From: Pleurodeles waltl
Lineage: Eukaryota; Chordata; Amphibia; Caudata; Salamandridae
Assembly: GCF_031143425.1 (NCBI RefSeq)
Contig: NC_090439.1
Span: 355,998,027-356,062,026, forward strand
DNA length: 64,000 bases
Reading direction: 5' to 3'
Shown piece after piece: positions 23,701 to 33,311 of the stretch (within the stretch, counting starts at the first letter, position 1; each line of letters begins with the position of its first letter). Below the pieces are notes generated by a model, which saw nothing but the letters and a program-made list of their open reading frames with translations, did no database searches and had not been told where the DNA came from. The translations under genes and the position numbers were made by a program.

Positions 23701-24842
23701 TTAAAAAGTGACTTTCATTGCATGGACACTGTTTTGCCACCACTGCACAAGTGAAAATCAGCTGAGAAGACTTTTGTTGTTGTTGTATTTTACTAAACGG
23801 TCTGAGTTCAGAAAAATCATAGAACCTAATAACAATAGTGGTAAACATAGATACATACTTGCAGGAGTATTAGTATTAACACTTATAATATTAATTGTTT
23901 TGTTTGTAGGATTGAATTTACCTATACCATCTGGTGTAGAAGAGATTAGGCCTACAGATGTTCCTTAGTCACCACTTCCTAGTAATGATAGTTTGCCTTT
24001 ATTTGCTGAGAAAGATTTACATGTAGATATATCTAGAGGAGATTAATACACATTGCTTTATGAATATATTGACACGATACGTATGTATGCAAGTGCCTGC
24101 ATCTACTGCAGAGGGAATAGCATATGAACATATTCCTTTGACTTATGGTGTCTCATGCAGTTTGTTACTGAGTTGGTTCTATGAACGAGGAAATTTACAA
24201 TAATACTTTTCAAACTATGACTTAGTACCTGATTTAGAGTTTGAGGGATGCGTTACTTCGTCAAAAACATGACAGATATTCCATCTGCTATATTACCATC
24301 TCCATACCTATAATGGGATCATAATACAACGGACTGGATATCTGTTAAGTTTGTGACAGAGTAATACCCTCCGCCAAACTCTAAATCAGGCCGTTAGTTC
24401 TCTCAGAAATGTCTTTGTTGAAACACTTGAATTAACAACCTGACAGCAAAGCATTAGAAATAGTGGGACATTTATTTAAACCTACTATGACATTAGTCAC
24501 AGCTTATTCACATAGACACAACTTGGCCTGTATGTTGTCAGATATAAAGAAGAAATGTATAGTATTCAGTAGAAGACAGCATTAGAAATATAATGGCAAG
24601 AGCAGCACACAACACATGCACCAATCTGGGCAAAAGTGGAGCTTTAACATAAGGTAGCAGGAGAAATAGCCGCTTTAGCATTAGATTTGCAACATCATGG
24701 TAAATGGTATAAATTCACTAGAAAATACAGATTAGATACAAATTTTGTAGATAGGAGTGAATGTGATCATACTTTTGAAATGCGAAGAAATCAGGGATTA
24801 TATTTTTATGGTGATGATCCCCTTATTCCTGGACTTTATTAT
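23700..24842 (+). pseudogene. ERV env, N-terminal/surface part (broken)
   Basis: The frame 23708-23968 encodes a strongly hydrophobic segment of about 23 residues (near residues 46-70) after a basic stretch. This fits the signal or leader membrane segment of an envelope protein. The following kilobase would be the surface subunit, but it has many stops. The env frame that ends at 24842 is picked up again at 54872, directly after the inserted Gmr1-like element. I deliberately do not give the joined sequence. Confidence 0.6.
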
Positions 24843-27476
24843 TGTAAGGAAATGCCTCCTTGACATGGTTCCCCCTGACTTTTTGCCTTTGCTGATGCTA
24901 AGTTATGATTTGAAAGTGTGCTGGTGCCCTGCTAACCAGGCCCCATCACCAGTGTTCTTTCCCTAAACTGTACCTTTTTCTCCACAATTGGCACAACCCT
25001 GGCCCCCAGGTAATCCCTTGTAACTGGTACCTCTGGTACCAAGGCCCCTGATGCCAGGGAAGGTCTCTAAGGGCTAAAGCATGTCTTATGCCTCCCTAGA
25101 GACCCGTCACTCAGCACATGCACACTGCCTCACAGCTTGTGTGTGCTGGTGGGGAGAAAATGACTAAGTCGACATGGCACTCCCATCATAGTGCCATACC
25201 AGCCTCACACTGCCTGTGGCATAGGTAAATCACCCTCTAGCAGGCCTTACAGCCCTAAGGCAGGGTGCACTATACCACAGGTGAGGGCATATGTGCATGA
25301 GCACTATGCCCCTACGGTGTCTAAGCAAAACCTTAGACATTGAAAGTGCAGGGTAGCCATAAGAGTATATGGTCTGGGAGTTTGTCAAACATAATGGCTA
25401 AACTGAAAACTGGGAAGTTTGGTATCAAACTTTGTTGTAAAAATACACCTAGAGGACATCTTAGAGATGCCCCCTGAAAACATACCGACTTCCAGTGTAG
25501 GCTGACCAGTTCCTGCCAGCCTGCCACACACCAGACACGTTGCTGGCCACATGGGGAGAGTGCTTTTGTCACTCTGTGGCCAGGAACAAAGCCTGTACTG
25601 GGTGGAGGTGCTTCTCACCTCCCCCTGCAGGAACTGTAACACCTGGTGGAGAGCCTCAAAGGCTCACCCCTTTTGTTACAGCACCACAGGGCATCCCAGA
25701 TAGTGGAGATGCCCGCCCCTCCGGCCACTGCCCCCACTTTTGGCGCCAAGGCTCAAGGAGATAATTAGAAAAACAAGGAGGAGCCACCCACCAGTCAGGA
25801 CAGCCCCTAAGGTGTCCTGAGCTGAGGTGACTCCTGCTTTTAGAAATCCTCCATCTTATGAGTGGAGGATTCCCCCAGTAGGATTAGGGATGTGCCCCCC
25901 TCCCCATAGGGAGGAGGCACAAAGAGGGTGTAGCCACCCTCAAGGACAGTAGCCATTGGCTACTGCCCTCCCAGACCTAAACACACCCCTAAATTCAGTA
26001 TTTAGGGGCCCCCCAGAACCTAGGAAACTAGATTCCTGCAACCTTAACAAGAAGAAGGACTGCTGACCTGAAGCTCTGCAGAGAAGACGGAGACGACAAC
26101 TGCTTTGGCCCCAGCTCTACCGGCCTGCATCCCAACTTCGAAGAAAACTACAACAGCGACGCATCCAACAGGGACCAACGACCTCTAAAGCCTCAGAGGA
26201 CTGCCCTGCACCCAAGGACCAAGAAACTCCTGTGAACAGCGGCTCTGTTCAAAACACTGCAACTTCTTTGCAACAAAGAAGCAACTTTAAAGACTTCACG
26301 TTTCCCACTGGAAGCGTGAGACTTCCCACTCTGCACCCGACACCCCCGATTAGACCTGCAGAAAACCAACACCTCAGGGAGGACTCCCCGGCGACTGTGA
26401 GCCCGTGAGTAACCAGAGACGACCCCCCTAAGTCCCCACAGCGACGCCTGCAGAGAGAATCCAGAGGCTCCCCCTGACTGCGAGTGCCTGTAACAAGGGA
26501 CCCAACGCCTGGAACCAACACTGCACCCGCAGCCCCCAGTACATGAAGGAACCGAACTCCAGTGGAAGAGCGACCCCCAAGTGACCTTCTGCCTAGCCCA
26601 GGTGGTGGCTGCCCCGAGGAGCCCCCGTGCCTGCCTGCATCGTTGAAGTGAACCCCGGGTCCCTCCATTACTTTCTATCTAAAGCCCGACTCCTGTTTGC
26701 AATCTGCCCCCGGCCGCCCCTGTGCTGCTGAGGGTGTACTTTCTGTGCCTGCTTGTGTCCCCCCTAGTGCCCTACAAAACCCCCCTGGTCTGCCCCCGAG
26801 GATGCAAGTACTTACGTGCTGGCAGACTGGAACCGGGGCACCCCTGTTCTCCATCGAAGCCTAGGTGTTTTGGGCACCTCTTTGACCTCTGCACCTGACC
26901 GTCCTGAGCTGCTGGTGTGCTAACTTTGGGGTTGCCTTAAACCCCCAACGGTGGGCTACCTATGCCCCAACTTTGGGACTTGTAAGTGTTTTACTTACCT
27001 TCAAACCTAACCTTTACTTACTTCCCCCAGGAACTGTTGATTTTTGTAAGGTACTTCACTCAGATACTTTAGGAACTGTGAATAAAAGCAATATCACATA
27101 CAGTCTTTGTAAAAATGGCAATAAGCTATTTTCAAAGTTCCTAAAGTATCTGAGTAAATTACCTTACATTTAAAGTATTACTTGTAAATCATGAACCTGT
27201 GGTTCTTAAAATAAACTAAGAAAATATATTTTTCAATATAAAAACCTATTGGCCTGGAGTAAGTCTTTGAGTGTGTGTTCCTCATTTATTGCCTGTGTGT
27301 GTACAACAAATGCTTAACACTACCCTCTGATAAGCCTACTGCTCGACCACACTACCACAAAATAGAGCATTAGAATTATTTATTTTTGCCACTATCTTAC
27401 CTCTAAGGGGAACCCTTGGACTCTGGCTCTGTATATACTATTTCAAAGTAAGAAATAGTGTGCACAACTTCTTACA
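24843..27476 (+). repeat. 5' LTR of Gmr1-like element
   Basis: It aligns with 52196-54866 throughout, apart from small indels and two local inversions. It contains a 32-bp-armed hairpin (about 27047-27078 and 27134-27167) around a 57-bp loop that is inverted relative to the 3' LTR. A 40-bp segment (about 27426-27465) near its right end is also inverted. It lacks the hairpin found at 52805-52843 in the 3' LTR. An AATAAA-type word lies near 27210. Confidence 0.9.
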
Positions 27477-27498
27477 TTGGTGGATCAGCGGTGGGGTC
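27477..27498 (+). promoter_or_regulatory. Primer-binding site candidate
   Basis: Right after the 5' LTR and one T comes TGGTGGATCAGCGGTGGGG, starting with TGG as expected for pairing with a tRNA CCA end. I cannot assign the tRNA. Confidence 0.5.
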
Positions 27499-27743
27499 TA
27501 AGACTTTGCATTTGCTGGACTACTCAGCCAATACCTGATCACACAACTAAATTCCAAAAATTGTCATTAGAAACTGATTTTTGCAATTTTAGCTATTTAT
27601 CAAAAAAATTAAAAGTCCTGCTAGGGCCTTGTGTAAGTCCCTGTTAGCATTTCTTTTAGAGTTTAAACATTTTGTAAAAGTTTGTATTAAGTTCTATGGA
27701 TAATTTTAGATTCTTAAAAAGTATCCCAACTTTTAGAGAAATA

Positions 27744-29121
27744 ATGTCTAGTACAGATGAGATGGTGGTGGAACTCAACCTCACCCCTTACCTGCATCTT
27801 AGGATGTCAGAGTTAAGGACTCTCTGTAAAATAAAAAATATAAAAACTGGATAAAACCCTACCAAAGTACAGCTCCAGGAGCTTTTGGCAGAGTTTGCTA
27901 GAGACCACCCCTCTGAAGACAACCTTACAGAGGGGGAAACTAGTGACATGGAGGAGAATTGCCCCACTCATGTCCTAGTTAGGGAGCCCAGGGTTCCTCA
28001 AAACCTGACTCAACAAGTGATAGAGATGCTGCTTCTCCCACAGGGGAGTCCTGCAACTCTGGAAGCATTGAGGGCAGCCTCAATGAAGATGACCTCCTGT
28101 TAGCCAGGATGACCAAAAGATTAGCTTTGGTGAGACAGCTCCTAGCCATAGAAAGGGAAAGACAAGAGATGGGTTTAGCTCCCATCAATGGTGGCAGCAA
28201 CTTAAATAGGGTCAGCGAGAATACTGACATGCTAAAAATCCCCAAAAGGATTGTAACAAAATATGAAGATGGTGATGACATCACCAAATGGTTCAGAGCT
28301 TTTGAGAGGGCTTGTGCAACCAGAAAAGTAAACAAATCTCACTGGGGTGCTCTCCTTTGGGAAATGCTCACTGGAAAGTGTAGGCATAGACTCCTCACAC
28401 TCTCTGGAAAAGATGCAGAATCCTATGACCTCATGAAGGCTACCCTGATTGAGGGCTTTGTATTCTCAACTGAGGATTATAGGATTAGGTTCAGGGGGCT
28501 CAAAAATCTTCGAGCCAGACCTGGGTTGATTTTGTTGACTTCTCAGTCAAAACACTAGATGGTTGGATTAATGGCAGTGGTGTAAATGATTATGAAGGGC
28601 TGTATAGTTTGTTTATGAAGGAACACCTTTTAAGTAATTGTTTCAATGATAAACTGCATCAGCATCTGGTAGACCTAGGTCCAATTTCTCCCCAAGAATT
28701 GGGAAAGAAGGCAGACCACCGGGTCAAGACAAAGGTGATCAAGACTTACACAGGGGGTAACCAAAAGAAAGGGGTCACAAAGCCTCCCGAGGGGAAGAGG
28801 GTTGAGACATCCAAGGGAAAAAGTAAAGAGTCTTCTACAAGGCCCCAAAAACTTGCACAGGAGGGTGGGTCCAAAGCCTCTTCACAATCCTCATTTGGGT
28901 ACAAGGGTAAAAACTTTTATCCCAAAAAGGCCTGGTGTTGTAGCTGTAGTCAGCATGGACATCAAACTGGAGACAAGGCCTGTCCCAAGAAAAGTTCCAC
29001 TTCAACTACTACTCCAGTTAGCACTGGAATAGCAAGTCTCCGGGTGGGATCAACAGTGTGCCCAGAGCAGATCAGGGTTCACACTGAAGCTACATTAGTC
29101 TCTGAGGGTGGGTGGACTTAG
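27744..29121 (+). pseudogene. Gmr1-like gag (broken)
   Basis: A start at 27744 (MSSTDEM) opens gag. It is interrupted by a stop after about 36 codons, continues in frame from 27885 to 28103, then after a frame change at 28109-28558 with 'ITKWFRAFERACATRKVNKS', a capsid-like segment, and again at 28609-29121. The last part is Lys-rich and has one zinc-knuckle-like box, 'CCSCSQHGHQTGDKAC' (about 28932-28979). Gag would form the particle that packages the RNA. At least two breaks make it defective. Confidence 0.75.
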
Positions 29122-29387
29122 CCACACTAGCTGCCTGGCCGCTTAACATGCAAAAATACAGGCAGCAGCTCTTTATTAATGGGACTAGAGTAGAGGCCCT
29201 GAGGGATATAGGTGCCAGTGCCACTATGGTGACAGACAAACTGGTTTCCCCAGGACAATACCTGACTGGACAAACCTATCCAGTCACCAGTGCTGACAAT
29301 CAGACTAAAGTACATCCCATGGCTATGGTAACTTTAGAATGGGGAGGGGTCACTGGCCTGAAACAGGTGGTCGTCTATACCAGTTGA
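29112..29387 (+). pseudogene. Gmr1-like protease (remnant)
   Basis: The frame overlaps the end of gag. It has 'RVEALRDIGASATMVTDKLV', the aspartic protease active site with Asp retained and Ile in place of the usual Thr/Ser (DIGA). It ends at a stop at 29385-29387, and the downstream frame then continues with integrase. Confidence 0.65.
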
Positions 29388-29454
29388 ATCTCTGCTTGGA
29401 AATGATCTGGAGTCCTCTGCATGGGCTGAGATAGAGCTCAAAACCCATGCAGCC

Positions 29455-31330
29455 ATGCTGGGTATCCCTGAACTGGTGTGCGTCAAGACTAGGGCACAGT
29501 GCAGAGCTCGGGGTGAAAAAGAGGTGTTGGAGTCTGGAATAATGGCCCAACCCTCCAAGAAAAAAGGAAAGAAGACTGGGGAACCAGCTTCAGCACAGAA
29601 AAAGAAAAAGAAGCTCTCTTCACAGGAAGAAGTTCTATCCCCTGAGGGAACTGAGCCTATAGAGTTAGAACCTTATCAGGTTGAGCTCTTGGGCCCAGGG
29701 GGACCCTCAAGGGAACTGCTGTGCAAGGGGCAAGAAACGTGTCCCTCTGTTGAAGGCCTAAGGCAGCAAGCTGCTGAAGAAACCAAAGGAAATGTCAGTG
29801 GTAGCCACAGGGTCTATTGGGAAGATGGACTCCTTTACACCGAGGCAAGAGATACAAAACCAGGTGCTACTAGGAGAGTGGTAGTGCCTCAGGAGTTTAG
29901 GGAATTCATTCTGACCTTAGCCCATGACATTCCACTTGCTGGGCACTTGGGACAAACCAAGACATGGGAGAGGTTAGTCAACCATTTCTCTTGGCCCAAT
30001 ATGTCCCAGAAAGTAAAGGGGATTTGTGCCTACTGTGCCTCCTGTCAAGCCAGTGGTAAGACAGGTGGCCATTCAAAGGCCCCCCTTATTCCACTTCCAG
30101 TGGTGGGGCCCCCCCTTGAAAGAGTGGATGTGGATATAGTGGCTCCACTTGACCCTCCCACAGCCTCAGGGAATCAGTATATCTTAGTAGTAGTGGATCA
30201 TGCTACTAGGTACCCTGAAGCAATTCCCCTTGGGTCCACTACTGCCCCTGCAGTAGTCAAATCACTCATTGTTTTTTTTTTCCAGAGTGGGATTTCCTAA
30301 GGAGGTGGTTTCTGACAGATGTACCAAATTCATGTCAGCTTACCAGAAACATATGTGAAATGAGTGTGGGGTGACTTACAAATTCACCACACCATACCAT
30401 CCACAAACCAATAGTCTTGTTGAGAGATTTAACAAGACATTGAAGGGCATGATCATGGGGCTCCCTGAAAAACTCAAAAGGAGATGGGATGTCCTCTTGC
30501 CATGCCTGCTTTTCACCTACAGAGAGGTGCCTCAGAAGGGAGTAGGGTTTTCCCCCTTTGAACTTCTGTTTGACCATCCTGTTAGGGGACCACTAGCTCT
30601 TGTGAAAGAAGGCTTGGAGAGACCTCTCCATGAGCCTAAGCAAGATATAGTGGACTATGTGCTAGGCCTACGTTCCAGGATGGCAGAGTACATGGAAAGA
30701 TTAAGTAAAAACTTTGAGGCCAGCCAACAACTTCAGAAGATGTGGTATGACCAAAAAGCTGCTATGGTTGAGTTTCAGCCAGGGCAGAAAGTCTGGGTTC
30801 TGGAGCCTGTGGCTCCCAGGGCACTTCAGGACAAATGGAGTGGCCCTTACCCAGTGCTAGAGAAGAAGAGTGAGGTCCCCTATCTGGTGGACCTAGGCAC
30901 TATCAGGACCCCCAAGAGGGTGATCCATGTTAACCGCCTAAAACTCTTCCATGGCAAGGCAGATGTAAACATGTTAATGGTTACAGATGAGGACCAGGAG
31001 GCAGAGAGTGAACCTCTCCCTGATCTCCTCTCCACTGACCCTAAAGATGGCACAGTAGATGGAGTAATCTACTCAGACACCCTCTCTGGCCAACAGCAAG
31101 CTGACTGCAGGCAAGTCCTCCAGCAGTTTGCTGAGCTCTTTTCCCTAACCCCTGGTCAGACACACCTGTGTACCCATGATGTGGTCACAGGACACAGCAT
31201 GCCTGTCAAAAACAAGATATTCAGACAGTCTGACCAAGTTAAGGAAAGCATCAAAGTGGAAGTCCACAAGATGCTGGAGTTGGGAGTGATTGAGCACGCT
31301 GACAGCCCCTGGGCTAGCCAGTGGTCTTAG
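29455..31330 (+). pseudogene. Gmr1-like integrase (one frameshift and one stop)
   Basis: The frame 29455-30300 begins with a basic linker and the zinc-binding region ('HDIPLAGHLGQTKTWERLVN', then CAYCASC). It then enters the DDE core with the first Asp in 'RVDVDIVAPLD'. A T-run near 30275-30285 shifts the frame. The second Asp is in 'VVSDRCTKF' (about 30305), and a TGA follows near 30358. The frame 30371-31330 has the Glu in 'YHPQTNSLVERFNKTLKG' and a long C-terminal region with 'WSGPYPVLEKKSEVPYLVDL' and 'HVNRLKLFHG'. It then runs into the RT N-terminus. Integrase precedes RT, which defines the Gmr1-type order. Confidence 0.85.
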
Positions 31331-31715
31331 TCCCCAAACCTCACACCAAGGATGGTAAGAGAGATATGAGGTTTTGTGTGGATTACAGAGGGCTTAATTC
31401 TGTCACCAAGACAGATGCTCACCCCATTCCAAGGGCAGATGAGCTGATTGATAAATTGGGTGCTGCCAAATACCTGAGTACCTTTGACTTGACAGCAGGG
31501 TACTGGCAAATAAGAATGGCACCAAGAGAAAAAGATAAAACAGCATTCTCTACACCTGATGGGCACTACCAGTTTACTGTGATGCCCTTTGGCTTAAAGA
31601 ATGCCCCTGCCACCTTCCAAAGGTTGGTGAATCAAGTCCTTGCTGGCTTGGAGTCCTTTAGTGCAGCTTATCTTGATAATATTGCTGTCTTTAGCTCCAG
31701 CTGGCAGGATCACCT
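31321..31715 (+). pseudogene. Gmr1-like reverse transcriptase, 5' part, cut by provirus
   Basis: RT motifs in order are 'FCVDYRGLNSVTKTDAHPIP', the first catalytic Asp in 'LSTFDLTAGYWQI', 'FTVMPFGLKNAPATFQRLVN' and the active-site box YLDN (31669-31680, normally YxDD). The frame is cut at 31715 by the foamy-like provirus and resumes at 51389. A small frame offset at 31321 separates it from the integrase frame. Confidence 0.9.
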
Positions 31716-32689
31716 TGTCGCGTAGGCTCTCATTATCCTAATGAGACTACTGGATTTTGAGCAACAAGATCGTCCATGATGTGGGGGACTGAGTCTAGCC
31801 CACGGTAGATGACACTTGTCACTCAAAATCTGGGTTTTGCTCCAGCTAACGAGCAGTGTCCCATCTCTCCCAAATGGTAGAGACGATTGGGCAGCCGAGC
31901 GCATGACATCTTAATACTTCTCAGGTAAATCGTGGTCACTCAGGTCACAACCGGTTCTCTCATACACAGTGCGGTCTCATATATAAATGACGATAAAAGC
32001 AGTATAAGTTTTAAAGATTGGTTTAATAAAACGACTGCATTTTAGATAGCAAAGCGTGAGCTGCAATAACCAGAACTATACAACACAGTAATATTAAAAT
32101 AGTGACAATGAGAGTGAAGCACAAGAATAAAGCTATCATAGTGCTGCAAGGTTATTCTCTCTCTAAGTTATATTTCGAGCACAGCATCTTAAGCTCTAAG
32201 CCTGCCTTTCAGGTTCCCCAGGAGGAAATCGACCCTCATACTTGAGCAAAGGCCTGTAATCTGCATCAGCATCGGCAACGGGGCATTCGGCATACAGTTG
32301 TGGGTCCCTGGCTGGAATCTCCCTCTTGACATGTACTAGGACTAGAAAGTGTTTTATAACTAACACGGAGATGTTCTAAGAAAATGTCCCTACGTAAGGA
32401 TGTGTATTTTCTACGAATGCTGGAGACTAAACTTCTACCACGTTTACCGGCAATGTACCAGACTGTAGCCTTGACTGAAGCACAGGGCGATCAAGAATGT
32501 ATTATTTGAGAATACAGTGCTGAGCTAAGCTAAACAGCGTGATAGAAGAAATTAAAAGAAGACCGTAAAAACTGGTTATTGTAAAATAACAGTGCGAAGC
32601 TGAATCAAATATATCTACGGCAAAGTGCACAGCGGCCTAGTATGTTAAACTAACGTGCATGGAGCTATATTTAAAATGGCTACACTACA
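31716..32689 (-). repeat. 3' LTR of foamy-like ERV
   Basis: Partner of 50409-51384. The host RT frame of the Gmr1-like element is cut exactly at its outer edge, after TSD ACCT (31712-31715). Confidence 0.9.
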
Positions 32690-32702
32690 CCCTTCCCTTG
32701 TC
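32690..32702 (-). promoter_or_regulatory. Polypurine tract of foamy-like ERV
   Basis: On minus, GACAAGGGAAGGG directly precedes the 3' LTR start TGTAG. Position and composition are as expected for the plus-strand primer. Confidence 0.75.
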
Positions 32703-32778
32703 GGTAGAAAATGGTTTAAGCCAAAGCTAAAATCCCCTAAACTAAAATATTTTAAAAACCCTACTTAATTTTGACAAG

Positions 32779-33235
32779 TTAAGAGTCCATAAAAAGCATA
32801 CTACTTGACAAATTATAAGCGAGCATGCGGCCTAATTCCAAATTGTCTAAAAAAAAGTCTAATAAAAACAGTTCCGAATTAATCATTTGAGATGGAACGG
32901 AGGAGATCATCCACTTCGGCAGGTGACATAACAGGTAAGTCCACAGCAAAAACGACCAAGGAGCACGTGTGTTCCATAGCCCCAGTATCAACCAAGGCGG
33001 CATCCTGTGCAGTGCTCATTAACGAGTTGATGGAAACTTCCTCCAGGAAGGGTAGCTCGTAATCAGCTTCTCTTAGCAAACGTAGCCGTAGTGCGCATGT
33101 CTGATGATGAATCCTCAACGAGAACATCAACAGATCAGCATCAATCACCGAGGGGCGTTGCTGTGAAAGACACACTTCTAGTGCATGTTCAAAAGAGCAC
33201 CAACAGCACCGAAACACGGGCTGCACACAATCCAA
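32779..33235 (-). CDS. Unrecognised ORF(s) between env and 3' LTR, accessory-gene position
   Basis: A 118-codon open frame (33235-32879) begins MDCVQPVFRCCWC, is Cys- and Leu-rich, and ends in an acidic segment ('PAEVDDLLRSISND'). A second frame of 74 codons overlaps it (33003-32779). Both lie downstream of env and upstream of the polypurine tract, the place where foamy viruses carry transactivator/accessory genes. I see no homology I can name. The acidic, hydrophobic C-terminus would suit an activation domain, but that is speculation. It could be a chance frame. Confidence 0.35.
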
Positions 33236-33311
33236 AACCAGTCTGAATGACAGAGACTAGTCACACCCCAAATGTTCCAGGAGTGTTACTCCAAACTGCT
33301 GCATCATGCGT

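Noticed and set aside
26249..26668. 139-codon minus frame in the 5' LTR, with a counterpart at 53756-54076 in the 3' LTR
   Set aside because: The two copies agree because the LTRs are homologous. The peptide is Gly/Arg/Pro-rich from GC-rich sequence, antisense to the LTR, and has no motif.
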